Assembly: GCF_017495225.1 (NCBI RefSeq)
Contig: NZ_JAFEIG010000020.1
Coordinates: forward strand, 372,001-436,000
Reading direction: 5' to 3'
DNA from: Daejeonella sp.
GTDB lineage: Bacteria > Bacteroidota > Bacteroidia > Sphingobacteriales > Sphingobacteriaceae
DNA: 64,000 nucleotides
The notes under the pieces were generated by a model. It did no database searches, was not told the DNA's origin, and worked only from the letters and a program-made list of their open reading frames with translations. Positions within the stretch are counted from its first letter, which is position 1. Every line of letters begins with the position of its first letter. The translations under genes were made by a program, and so were the position numbers. Shown here piece by piece: positions 35,958-44,446 of the stretch.

Positions 35958-36845
35958 ATGATCGAATTAGATATCTATAGTCCCACAGAAGAAATTTTCA
36001 GTCCTCTTTTTACTAAAAAAGAGCTACGAGTTTTTGTAAAACGTGATGACATGATTCATCCATTTATTTCGGGCAATAAATGGAGAAAGCTTAAATATTT
36101 ACTTCTTGAGGCACAAAAACAAAACAAAAAGCATTTAGTAAGCTTTGGAGGTGCATACTCTAATCATTTGCTCGCAACAGCTTGTGCAGGTGCAAAATTC
36201 GGGTTTAAAACAACAGGATTTGTACGTGGCGAAGCAGTAAAAAATGACATATTAAGTCTTTGTCAGCTATTTGGCATGAAGCTGATTTTTACCGATCGTG
36301 AAAGTTATAAAAACAAACAACTATTATTCGATAAGCATTTTCAATCTGACCCGTTGGCCTTTTTTATCGATGAAGGTGGTGCAAGTCAAGAAGCAATAAA
36401 AGGCTGTTCAGAACTCTTAGATGAACTTAATATAGAATATGATCATATTTTCTGTGCTGCAGGTACTGGAACTACAATAGCAGGAATCACCAAAGGCATA
36501 AAAGAAAGATCTTTAAAATCACAAATTCATGTAATACCTGTTTTAAAGGGTGCTGATGAGCTAAAAACTGAGATAGAAATTAATTCAGGATGTAAAGACT
36601 TTGAATTTCATCAGAATTACCATTTTGGTGGCTATGCTAAAACGGATGAAAGCTTAATGACATTTATTAAGAATTTCTGCAAAGAAACAGGAATTTTAAT
36701 CGAGCCAGTTTATACAGGAAAGATGTTTTATGCACTTTTCGATCTGATAGCACATGACCATTTTGAAGCGGGAAGTGAAATTTTGGCAATACATACTGGA
36801 GGACTCACAGGTATATCGGGAATGCATGATAGATTTAATTTTTAG
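35958..36845 (+). CDS. PLP enzyme, D-cysteine desulfhydrase/ACC deaminase family
   Basis: A 295-residue fold-type II PLP enzyme. VKRDDMIHPFISGNKWRKLK carries the Schiff-base lysine in the SGNKxRKL motif. SFGGAYSNHLLATACAG forms the substrate loop, and AAGTGTTIAGI the PLP phosphate site. These match D-cysteine desulfhydrase and 1-aminocyclopropane-1-carboxylate deaminase homologues. The two activities cannot be separated by eye, because the catalytic Tyr and Glu that set ACC deaminase apart need an alignment. D-cysteine breakdown to pyruvate, H2S and ammonia is the likelier role outside plant-associated bacteria. Confidence 0.88.
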   Translation: MIELDIYSPTEEIFSPLFTKKELRVFVKRDDMIHPFISGNKWRKLKYLLLEAQKQNKKHLVSFGGAYSNHLLATACAGAKFGFKTTGFVRGEAVKNDILSLCQLFGMKLIFTDRESYKNKQLLFDKHFQSDPLAFFIDEGGASQEAIKGCSELLDELNIEYDHIFCAAGTGTTIAGITKGIKERSLKSQIHVIPVLKGADELKTEIEINSGCKDFEFHQNYHFGGYAKTDESLMTFIKNFCKETGILIEPVYTGKMFYALFDLIAHDHFEAGSEILAIHTGGLTGISGMHDRFNF

Positions 36846-36931
36846 TGAAAATCAGGCAGAAATTCTTTGTTTATTTAATTTTCCAGACTTAACAAATTAA
36901 AAATTAAATCCCTATTCAATAAAAAAAATAA

Positions 36932-36948
36932 CTTTAAACGGTTTAAAG
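36932..36948. promoter_or_regulatory. palindrome upstream of lat
   Basis: CTTTAAAC-G-GTTTAAAG is a perfect eight-base inverted repeat followed by CTATTTTTTA. It could be a weak terminator of the preceding gene or an operator for lat. Confidence 0.4.
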
Positions 36949-36971
36949 CTATTTTTTATCTAGAATTTGAT

Positions 36972-37008
36972 AAAAAGCTCAAATTTGGACAATTGAAGGC
37001 TTTTTTTT
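36972..37008 (+). terminator. terminator hairpin 24 bp before lat
   Basis: AAAAAGC ... GCTTTTTTTT encloses a second partial pairing (TCAAATT / AATTGA). It lies 127 bp past the preceding gene but only 24 bp before the lat ATG, so it could be an attenuator in the lat leader. Confidence 0.55.
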
Positions 37009-37031
37009 AATTTTATTAAAAGTAAAATTCT

Positions 37032-38363
37032 ATGTATAAGCTATCCATATCTCCAGATCAAGTACAAAAAATCTTAAGCAAACACATTCTTGCCGACGGC
37101 TATGATTTAACCTTCGACATGGAGAAAAGCAATGGAGTGCATATCTATGACTCCAAGCATCAACGTGAACTTTTAGACTTCTTTACCTGCTTTGCATCAG
37201 TCCCACTCGGTTATAATCATCCTAAGATGATTCATGATGAAGAATTTAAGAAGAGTCTGATGTTAGCTGCACTAACCAATCCATCCAACTCCGACATTTA
37301 TACTACGCAATACGCACAATTTGTCGACACATTTTCACGAGTTGGAATTCCTGAATACCTGCCCCATGCATTTTTCATCGCAGGCGGTTCACTAGCTATT
37401 GAAAATGCATTAAAAGTAGCAATGGACTATAAAGTCCAAAAGAATTTTAAGAAAGGATATACTAAAGAGCATGGCTTAAAAGTTTTGCACTTTGAAAAAG
37501 CTTTTCATGGACGCAGTGGATATACCTTGAGTTTAACTAATACACTTCCAGATAAGACAAAATGGTTTGCAAAATTTGATTGGCCAAGAGTAAGCGTTCC
37601 TGCCATTCAATTCCCCTTAACGGATGAGTCATTAGTAGATCTTAAAGATAGAGAGGCCATATCAATTGCCCAGATACATCAAGCCTTTATAGACAACAAG
37701 GACGATATCTGTGCCATTATTATTGAGCCTATTCAATCGGAAGGTGGAGATAACCATGTACGTCAAGAATTTTTAGAGCAATTGAGAATCATTGCAAATG
37801 AAAACGACTGTTTTTTAATTTATGACGAAGTTCAAACTGGCGTAGGCTTGTCGGGTAAATTTTGGGTACATGAGCATTTTGGTGAGCATGCCCGACCAGA
37901 CATTGTGGCCTTTGGCAAGAAAATGCAGGTTTGTGGGATATTAGTTGGAAACAAAGTTGATGAGATTGAAACCAATGTATTTAGAGTTCCTTCTCGTATA
38001 AACTCTACATGGGGTGGTAATTTAGTGGATATGGTGCGTTCAAGCCGCATCCTTGAAATTATTGAAGAAGATAATCTTTTGGATAATGCTGCAAATAGCG
38101 GTTCTTATTTACAGAATCGCCTGTCAAAAATTGCAGAGAAAAATGATAAAATTTCAAATGTTAGAGGCAAAGGACTAATCACTGCATTTGATTTTCCGAC
38201 TAAAGAAATGCGTGATCAATTTGTTAACAAAGGAATGGATCAGCATGTGATGTTTTTAGGTTGCGGCGAAAAAACAATACGTTTCAGACCTGCATTAATT
38301 ATAGAGGAAAAACACATCGATACAGGTTTGGAAGTAATGGAAAATATCCTGAAAACTATCTAA
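37032..38363 (+). CDS. lat: L-lysine 6-transaminase
   Basis: A 443-residue class III (ornithine-type) PLP aminotransferase that moves the epsilon-amino group of lysine to 2-oxoglutarate, giving 2-aminoadipate semialdehyde. The N-terminus ILADGYDLTFDMEKSNGVHI and LDFFTCFASVPLGYNHPKM are typical of the Lat subgroup. FHGRSGYTLSLTN, EPIQSEGGDNHV, DEVQTGVGLSGKFW and the PLP lysine in AFGKKMQVCGI are present. In actinomycetes Lat feeds cephamycin synthesis; here no such genes occur, so lysine breakdown is the likely role. No aldehyde dehydrogenase is adjacent. Confidence 0.92.
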   Translation: MYKLSISPDQVQKILSKHILADGYDLTFDMEKSNGVHIYDSKHQRELLDFFTCFASVPLGYNHPKMIHDEEFKKSLMLAALTNPSNSDIYTTQYAQFVDTFSRVGIPEYLPHAFFIAGGSLAIENALKVAMDYKVQKNFKKGYTKEHGLKVLHFEKAFHGRSGYTLSLTNTLPDKTKWFAKFDWPRVSVPAIQFPLTDESLVDLKDREAISIAQIHQAFIDNKDDICAIIIEPIQSEGGDNHVRQEFLEQLRIIANENDCFLIYDEVQTGVGLSGKFWVHEHFGEHARPDIVAFGKKMQVCGILVGNKVDEIETNVFRVPSRINSTWGGNLVDMVRSSRILEIIEEDNLLDNAANSGSYLQNRLSKIAEKNDKISNVRGKGLITAFDFPTKEMRDQFVNKGMDQHVMFLGCGEKTIRFRPALIIEEKHIDTGLEVMENILKTI

Positions 38364-38381
38364 ATATAGGGATATCAAACT

Positions 38382-39098
38382 TTACCTCAAATCCATCAAA
38401 TCGTTCACGCCTAGTAATTTCTTAGATGTAAAACCTTCGGCATGAGTGGCTTGAATTGATTTTCCAAATTCTCGAGATCTAGCTTCAACCACTTTTAAAA
38501 AATTAGGGGAAGAAATATATGTTTCTTGTCCATCACCTTCCGTATTAAAAAATTGGGTTTTAAATGCATGAATACATTCCATTTTCTTATCGAAGAATTC
38601 AGTGATATCGACTAAAATATCTGGCTTAATATAATTATCTTGAATATACTGAAGTAATAATCGGGGTCTATATGCCAATTGAGCATTACCATTTAACTCC
38701 GTTTGTATTTTGGGCAATCCTGACAGAAAAAATGCATTTGAAACTAATTCACAGGCACGACCATGATCAGGATGACGATCTTGTAATGCATTACAAAGAA
38801 CAATCTCAGGACTGTATTTGCGGATCATTTGAATAATCATTTTTTGATGCTCTTCATCATTTTTAAAGAAGCCATCTCTCATTCCTAGATTTTCACGAGC
38901 ATGAATTCCTAAAATTTTAGACGACTCTAAAGTCTCTTGATCTCTTGTTTCGGCAGTTCCGCGTGTACCTAATTCTCCACGAGTAAGATCTACAATTCCA
39001 ACCTTTTTTCCAGCTGCAATTTCCTTCAAAATAGTCCCAGAACATCCTAATTCAGCATCATCTGGATGCACTGCAAACACTAGAATATCTAATTTCAT
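38382..39098 (-). CDS. bshB1: bacillithiol biosynthesis deacetylase BshB1
   Basis: A 238-residue zinc deacetylase (PIG-L/LmbE fold) that removes acetate from GlcNAc-malate during bacillithiol synthesis. The zinc motif AVHPDDAELGCSG opens the protein. TRGELGTRGTAETRDQE and LGMRDGFF follow, and DRHPDHGRACELV carries the third metal ligand and catalytic base. The start overlaps the gpx stop by four bases (ATGA), so it is the last gene of the DUF4294-gpx-bshB1 unit. bshA and bshC are not in the window. Confidence 0.94.
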   Translation of the reverse strand: MKLDILVFAVHPDDAELGCSGTILKEIAAGKKVGIVDLTRGELGTRGTAETRDQETLESSKILGIHARENLGMRDGFFKNDEEHQKMIIQMIRKYSPEIVLCNALQDRHPDHGRACELVSNAFFLSGLPKIQTELNGNAQLAYRPRLLLQYIQDNYIKPDILVDITEFFDKKMECIHAFKTQFFNTEGDGQETYISSPNFLKVVEARSREFGKSIQATHAEGFTSKKLLGVNDLMDLR

Positions 39099-39601
39099 AA
39101 AGGGGTTGAGTTAAGTAGTTTAGTAATCTTCTTTTGGATTCTGGAAGAACTCGGTTTAGTAAAAGGATAGAAAAAATCTACCAATTCCCCATCCTGATTA
39201 ATTAAATATTTATGAAAATTCCATCTTGGTGTAGAACCAAGACTTCCATTCAACTTTTTATCGGACAAAAATTTATATAAAGGATGGGCATATTCCCCTC
39301 TTACCCTAATTTTATCAAAAACTGGAAAACTTACTCCGAAATTAACTTCACAAAACTCGCTTATAGCTGCTCCCTCTAATGGTTCTTGTCCGCCAAAATC
39401 ATTTGATGGAAAGGCAAGAATCTCAAAATTATCCCCTTCATGAATCTTATAAAGGTTTTCAAGATCTTTTAATTGTGGTGTAAAACCACATTCTGAGGCA
39501 ATATTTACAATGAGCAATACCTTACCCTTATAATCCTGCAAATTCGCTTCTGTTCCATTCAGGCGCAGAACGGTAAATTGGTGGATTGATTTTTTATTCA
39601 T
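39095..39601 (-). CDS. glutathione-peroxidase-family thiol peroxidase
   Basis: A 168-residue peroxidase of the thioredoxin fold. LLIVNIASECGFTPQLKDLE holds the peroxidatic Cys where vertebrate enzymes carry Sec. FPSNDFGGQEPLEGAAISEFC contains the Gln and a second Cys that can resolve the sulfenic acid. WNFHKYLINQDGELV has the conserved Trp-Asn-Phe. Cys-type members usually use thioredoxin; the coupling to bshB1 suggests that bacillithiol could also be a reductant, which is inference. Start and stop overlap both neighbours by four bases. Confidence 0.93.
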   Translation of the reverse strand: MNKKSIHQFTVLRLNGTEANLQDYKGKVLLIVNIASECGFTPQLKDLENLYKIHEGDNFEILAFPSNDFGGQEPLEGAAISEFCEVNFGVSFPVFDKIRVRGEYAHPLYKFLSDKKLNGSLGSTPRWNFHKYLINQDGELVDFFYPFTKPSSSRIQKKITKLLNSTPL

Positions 39602-40218
39602 AAATGGCTATAAGAGTAATATCCTGAAGATTGAATAATGGCTTCAATGTCTCTATCTTCTTGAGGATCATATGTATTTTTAAGATTATTACCGAAAATC
39701 CGAGCCACCGATTGATAAAAGAATGCGGTAATTCCGCCCTTCATATCTTTCAATAAATCATAACTGCTAGTCCCGGTTTCCCTATCGATTAACTTGATAA
39801 GTATTCCACCTTGCGTTATAGTTAAATTTTTTACTTCCCTATTAAACATATCCTTGATTTCAGATTCAAAGGCTTTAATTAAGACTCTTTTTTCTTTTCT
39901 ACTTTTAGCGAGACTTAATTGAGATTGCAACTCAGCATATTTCCTTCTAGCATACATTGCATAGGGTAATACTTTGAGAACATTATATCTCAAGCGATTA
40001 AATTTAGCTTTTTCTTCAGGCGATTTGAAAATACGGGTATCAGTTATTACTATTTCAGGAATAACAACCCAAGGAATGAGTTCATTATTGATATTTGTAG
40101 TAGACACACGAATAGTATCTGCCACTCCTTTTACGGTTGGATCATTCTTATATTGAGCTGATGCCAAATTTGACATCAAAACCACTAAAATTATTACCAA
40201 AAGCCTTAAAATTTTCAT
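39598..40218 (-). CDS. DUF4294-family exported protein
   Basis: A 206-residue protein with a signal peptide (RLLVIILVVLMSNLASAQ). The mature part holds the DUF4294 pattern: PWVVIPEIVITDTRIFKSPE, then RLRYNVLKVLPYAMYARRKY, then QGGILIKLIDRETGTSSYDL and YQSVARIFGNNLKNTYDP. It is a Bacteroidota family without known function, likely periplasmic. It leads a three-gene operon with gpx and bshB1, joined by ATGA overlaps, and is divergent from rel. Confidence 0.82.
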   Translation of the reverse strand: MKILRLLVIILVVLMSNLASAQYKNDPTVKGVADTIRVSTTNINNELIPWVVIPEIVITDTRIFKSPEEKAKFNRLRYNVLKVLPYAMYARRKYAELQSQLSLAKSRKEKRVLIKAFESEIKDMFNREVKNLTITQGGILIKLIDRETGTSSYDLLKDMKGGITAFFYQSVARIFGNNLKNTYDPQEDRDIEAIIQSSGYYSYSHL

Positions 40219-40330
40219 AATTTTATAGTAACAAATTTACAGCTAATTATTATATTTATTTATAACCAAAATGTAATATAGTTGGAATAAATTATTCAAC
40301 GTTTTTTGGAAACAGCTATTGTGTATAAGG

Positions 40331-42562
40331 ATGAAAGAACTTGTGATTGATCTTGAGGCGGAAAAGAAAGAAATTCTAAAAAGATACCGTGCATTACTGA
40401 GAGCATGTAAGTCGACCATGCAAAAAGGTGATAAGCGAATGATTCGCATTGCCTTTGACATGGCCTTAGAAAGCCATCAGAACATGCGTCGCAAATCTGG
40501 CGAACCTTATATTTACCATCCTATTGCTGTAGCACAAATTGCTGCAGAAGAAATTGGCTTGGGTACTACTTCAATAGTTTGTGCTTTATTACATGATGTG
40601 GTTGAAGATACCGACATCACCTTGGAAGATATTGAGCGTGAGTTTGGCAAAAAAGTAGCTAAAATCATTGATGGACTAACCAAGATATCGGGTGTTTTCG
40701 ACTATAATAGTTCGTTGCAGGCTGAAAATTTCAGAAAAATGCTACTTACCCTTGCGGATGATGTTCGGGTAATCTTAATTAAACTAGCAGATCGATTGCA
40801 CAATATGCGTACAATGGATTTCATGCCTAGGGATAAACAGCTAAAAATTTCTTCTGAGACTGTTTATTTGTATGCACCATTAGCTCATCGTCTTGGACTA
40901 TATACCTTAAAATCAGAACTTGAGGATTTGGCCATGAAATACATGGAGCCTGCAACTTATAAATTTATTGCACAACAACTCAATGAGAAAAAAGCAGAGC
41001 GAGAGAATTTCATCAAAGATTTTATTAGTCCGATAAAAGAAATATTAAATGAACAGGGTCTTGAGGCAGACTTGTATGGACGGCCAAAATCCATTCATTC
41101 TATCTGGACCAAGATGAGAAAGAAAAACATACCATTTGATGAGGTTTATGATCTATTTGCGGTTCGGGTTATCTTAAATAGCAAACCAGAAAATGAAAAA
41201 TCAGATTGTTGGAAGGCTTATTCAATCGTAACTGACCTTTACAGACCAAATCCCGATCGTTTGCGCGACTGGATTTCTTCGCCACGTGCCAATGGCTACG
41301 AATCGCTACACACCACAGTAATGGGTCCGAGAGGCCAATGGGTGGAAGTGCAAATCCGCACCAACAGAATGAACGAGATTGCCGAAAAAGGCTTTGCTGC
41401 TCATTGGAAATATAAGGAAGAACCCAATACAGACAGTGGACTTGATCAATGGATACAGAAAGTACGAGAGTTATTGAGTAATCCTGAAGCTAATGCTTTA
41501 GATTTTCTTGACGATTTCAAGATGAACCTTTTTTCGGATGAGATTTTTATTTTCACTCCGAAAGGATCATTAATCCAGTTACCTATTGAAGCAACCGCTC
41601 TTGATTTTGCATTCGAGATTCATACTGATATCGGGGCAAGTTGTATTGGAGCTAAAGTAAATCATAAACTTGTTCCACTTTCTCATAAACTCCAAAATGG
41701 TGACCAAGTAGAAATTATCACCTCAAGTAAGCAGAGTCCGAAAGAAGACTGGTTAAATTTTGTGGTCACTGCCAAGGCAAAATCTAAAATTAAATCTTCT
41801 TTGAAAGAAGAAAAAAGGAAAATTGCCGAGCAGGGAAAAGAAATATTGGAACGAAAGTTAAAATCACTAAAAGTAACTTACAATACCGATAACCTTTATA
41901 AACTTTCCTACTATTTCAAATTACCAACAACACTGGATCTATTTTTTAATGTTGCACAGGGCAAAATTGATGTAAAACAGCTCAAAGAATTTGTAGCATC
42001 TGAAAAGGTCATTGAAAATAAACCTGAAAAAATTGATCCAAGTGTAAATGAGCAATTTATAAAAAAGGTCAAGATTGATGTAAATGACACTCTATTAATT
42101 GGAGAAGATCTTCAAAAACTTGATTATAAGCTCTCTAGCTGTTGTAATCCTATTCCTGGAGATGATGTTTTTGGTTTCGTAACAGTGGGTGAAGGAATTA
42201 AAATCCATCGCACAAACTGCCCCAATGCCACTAAGCTCATGTCCAATTATGGATATAGAATTGTTAAAGCAAGGTGGAATTCACAGAAAGAACTTGCATT
42301 TTTAACAGGACTACAAATTACAGGCATTGATGATGTTGGATTAATTAATAAGATTACAACTGTAATTTCTGGCGACTTCAAAGTAAACATGCGATCGATA
42401 ACAGTTGATACAGAAGATGGCATTTTTGAGGGCTCTATCATGGTTTATGTGAACAATACAATCCATCTAGATAATCTAATTAATAAGCTTAAGGAAGTCG
42501 CGGGAGTAACATCAGTAACACGTTTTGATTCAAATAAAGAAGATTTGACAAAAGCTTCCTGA
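40331..42562 (+). CDS. bifunctional (p)ppGpp synthetase/hydrolase
   Basis: A 743-residue RSH enzyme controlling the stringent response. Domain order: HD hydrolase (about 45-200, with YIYHPIAVAQIA and LLHDVVEDTDIT), synthetase (about 235-355, with GRPKSIHSIWTKMRKK and YESLHTTVMGPRG), TGS (about 400-465, IFIFTPKGSLIQLP), helical/zinc-finger region with SSCCNPIPGDDVFGFV, and a C-terminal ACT domain. Both active centres look intact, so synthesis and hydrolysis are expected. An in-frame TTG at 40319 exists, but ATG 40331 gives the normal N-terminus. It is followed after 57 bp by the Fur-family gene. Confidence 0.95.
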   Translation: MKELVIDLEAEKKEILKRYRALLRACKSTMQKGDKRMIRIAFDMALESHQNMRRKSGEPYIYHPIAVAQIAAEEIGLGTTSIVCALLHDVVEDTDITLEDIEREFGKKVAKIIDGLTKISGVFDYNSSLQAENFRKMLLTLADDVRVILIKLADRLHNMRTMDFMPRDKQLKISSETVYLYAPLAHRLGLYTLKSELEDLAMKYMEPATYKFIAQQLNEKKAERENFIKDFISPIKEILNEQGLEADLYGRPKSIHSIWTKMRKKNIPFDEVYDLFAVRVILNSKPENEKSDCWKAYSIVTDLYRPNPDRLRDWISSPRANGYESLHTTVMGPRGQWVEVQIRTNRMNEIAEKGFAAHWKYKEEPNTDSGLDQWIQKVRELLSNPEANALDFLDDFKMNLFSDEIFIFTPKGSLIQLPIEATALDFAFEIHTDIGASCIGAKVNHKLVPLSHKLQNGDQVEIITSSKQSPKEDWLNFVVTAKAKSKIKSSLKEEKRKIAEQGKEILERKLKSLKVTYNTDNLYKLSYYFKLPTTLDLFFNVAQGKIDVKQLKEFVASEKVIENKPEKIDPSVNEQFIKKVKIDVNDTLLIGEDLQKLDYKLSSCCNPIPGDDVFGFVTVGEGIKIHRTNCPNATKLMSNYGYRIVKARWNSQKELAFLTGLQITGIDDVGLINKITTVISGDFKVNMRSITVDTEDGIFEGSIMVYVNNTIHLDNLINKLKEVAGVTSVTRFDSNKEDLTKAS

Positions 42563-42592
42563 ATTAAATACTGAATATTCTTATTTTTTGGA

Positions 42593-42600
42593 TAAATTTG
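42593..42600 (+). promoter_or_regulatory. TAnnTTTG element before the Fur-family gene
   Basis: TAAATTTG, a full consensus match, lies 19 bp before ATG 42620 and just after the rel stop, so the regulator may have its own promoter. A GGAGG sequence at 42600-42604 overlaps the end of the element. Confidence 0.5.
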
Positions 42601-42619
42601 GAGGTCATTAATACATATT

Positions 42620-43096
42620 ATGTCCGCAAAAGACACTATTGCACTAGTAATTAAAATTTTTGAGGCTTACCTTGAAAATAAAAGTTTACGAAAAACTCCA
42701 GAACGGTATGCTATTCTGGAAGAAATCTATTCGCGAAATGATCATTTTGATGTGGAATCATTGTATATCCACATGAAAAATAAGAAATATCGAGTTAGTC
42801 GCGCCACGGTTTACAACACCCTTGAGCTTCTAGTGTCATGCGATTTAGTAACCAAGCATCAGTTTGGTAAAAACATGGCACAGTTTGAAAAATCTTATGG
42901 TTACAAGCAGCATGATCACATTATCTGTATTGATTGTGGCAAAGTGGTTGAGTTTTGCGATCCTAGAATTCAACAAATACAAAGTATGATGGGCGATATT
43001 TTGAAATTTGATATCAAGCATCATTCACTAAACTTATACGGAAATTGCACACGTCTAAAAGAAGGACATTGCGATTCGTTTGTAAATAAAAATTAA
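42620..43096 (+). CDS. Fur-family transcriptional regulator
   Basis: A 158-residue metal-dependent repressor. The winged helix is [28 protein letters not shown] and [19 protein letters not shown]. The dimerisation part has [19 protein letters not shown], with the His-rich regulatory metal site and the CxxC of the structural zinc site, and [11 protein letters not shown] near the end with a second Cys pair. Whether it senses iron (Fur) or peroxide (PerR) cannot be told by eye. It lies between rel and purA on the same strand, possibly in one unit. Confidence 0.92.
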   Translation: MSAKDTIALVIKIFEAYLENKSLRKTPERYAILEEIYSRNDHFDVESLYIHMKNKKYRVSRATVYNTLELLVSCDLVTKHQFGKNMAQFEKSYGYKQHDHIICIDCGKVVEFCDPRIQQIQSMMGDILKFDIKHHSLNLYGNCTRLKEGHCDSFVNKN

Positions 43097-43129
43097 TTTA
43101 AATATACCTATACCCCCGCATTTTAAATC

Positions 43130-44404
43130 ATGACTGTTGACGTATTGTTAGGCCTCCAATGGGGCGATGAAGGAAAAGGAAAAATTGTTGATGTATTGAG
43201 TCCCGAATACGACTTAATTGCTCGTTTTCAGGGAGGACCCAATGCTGGCCACACCCTAGAGTTTGACAATCAAAAATATGTTTTGAATACAATTCCCTCA
43301 GGAATATTCAACGATAAGGCGATGAACTTGATTGGGAATGGTGTAGTTATTGATCCAATCATTTTAAAAAGGGAGCTTGATAACCTTAAAAAAAATGGCT
43401 TTGATCCAGTAGCAAGAAAAAAGATGGTTATTGCTAGAAAGGCACATCTTATTCTGCCAACACATCAACTACTTGATGCAGCATCAGAAAGCAATATGGG
43501 AACTTCCAAAATTGGCTCTACATTGAAGGGTATCGGTCCGACTTACATGGACAAAACCGGAAGAAATGGTTTGCGTGTAGGTGATTCAATGCTTCCCGAT
43601 TTTCGTGAAAGATATAATCGTTTAGTGAATAAGCATCGTTCTATCCTTTCTCATTATGGAGAAATACCTGATTATTCTGAGAAAGAAGCTGCTTTTTTTG
43701 AAGCCATAGAATTATTGAAATCTATACCACAGGTTGATAGTGAACATTTTGTGAACCAATATTTAAGAGAAGGAAAGAAAGTCTTAGCTGAAGGAGCACA
43801 AGGTACTATGCTTGATATCGACTTTGGATCTTACCCTTTTGTAACTTCATCAAATACAACTACTGCTGGTGCTTGTACCGGACTAGGAGTTGCTCCCAAA
43901 AACATTGGTAGTGTAATCGGAATATTTAAAGCCTATTGTACTAGAGTAGGTAGCGGTCCTTTTCCTACCGAATTAGAAAATGAAACTGGTGAAGAATTAA
44001 GAAGAATTGGGCATGAGTTTGGTGCAACAACTGGAAGACCTCGTCGTTGTGGATGGATAGATTTACCTGCATTAAAATATGCAATCATGTTAAATGGTGT
44101 TACTGAAATGGTAATGACCAAGGCCGATGTACTTAGTGGTTTTGAGACGATTTATGCTTGCACTCATTATAAATATAATGGTGAAGTTATTGATTATATG
44201 CCCTATGACATCAATGCACTGAAGGCAGAGCCAATTTTCGAAGCCATTCCTGGATGGGCTGAAGATATTACCGGCATTCGTGAGATTGATGCTATTCCAC
44301 AGAAATTAAAAAATTATATCGATTACCTTGGAAAACATTTAGGTGTACCGGTAAAATACCTTTCTGTAGGCCCCGATCGCGTACAAACATTAACCCTTTG
44401 TTAA
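43130..44404 (+). CDS. purA: adenylosuccinate synthetase
   Basis: A 424-residue GTP-dependent enzyme joining IMP and aspartate in AMP synthesis. Motifs are LGLQWGDEGKGKIVDVL (P-loop), GGPNAGHTLEFD (catalytic His), GAQGTMLDIDFGSYPFVTSS, TTAGACTGLGVAPK and FGATTGRPRRCGWIDL. Length is typical. It is 33 bp after the Fur-family gene. Purine and (p)ppGpp metabolism are linked because PurA is inhibited by ppGpp in several bacteria, which makes the neighbourhood with rel notable, though co-regulation is not shown. Confidence 0.97.
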   Translation: MTVDVLLGLQWGDEGKGKIVDVLSPEYDLIARFQGGPNAGHTLEFDNQKYVLNTIPSGIFNDKAMNLIGNGVVIDPIILKRELDNLKKNGFDPVARKKMVIARKAHLILPTHQLLDAASESNMGTSKIGSTLKGIGPTYMDKTGRNGLRVGDSMLPDFRERYNRLVNKHRSILSHYGEIPDYSEKEAAFFEAIELLKSIPQVDSEHFVNQYLREGKKVLAEGAQGTMLDIDFGSYPFVTSSNTTTAGACTGLGVAPKNIGSVIGIFKAYCTRVGSGPFPTELENETGEELRRIGHEFGATTGRPRRCGWIDLPALKYAIMLNGVTEMVMTKADVLSGFETIYACTHYKYNGEVIDYMPYDINALKAEPIFEAIPGWAEDITGIREIDAIPQKLKNYIDYLGKHLGVPVKYLSVGPDRVQTLTLC

Positions 44405-44446
44405 ATAAAAGCTCCATTTTTGTAGCAATTATGAACTAATGCATCT

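Noticed and set aside
36972..37008. Lysine riboswitch before lat
   Set aside because: The leader is too short and shows none of the multi-helix core of the L-box; only a terminator-like stem is seen.
37032..38363. Cephamycin/beta-lactam cluster marked by lat
   Set aside because: No ACV synthetase, isopenicillin synthase or related gene lies nearby. A catabolic role is simpler.
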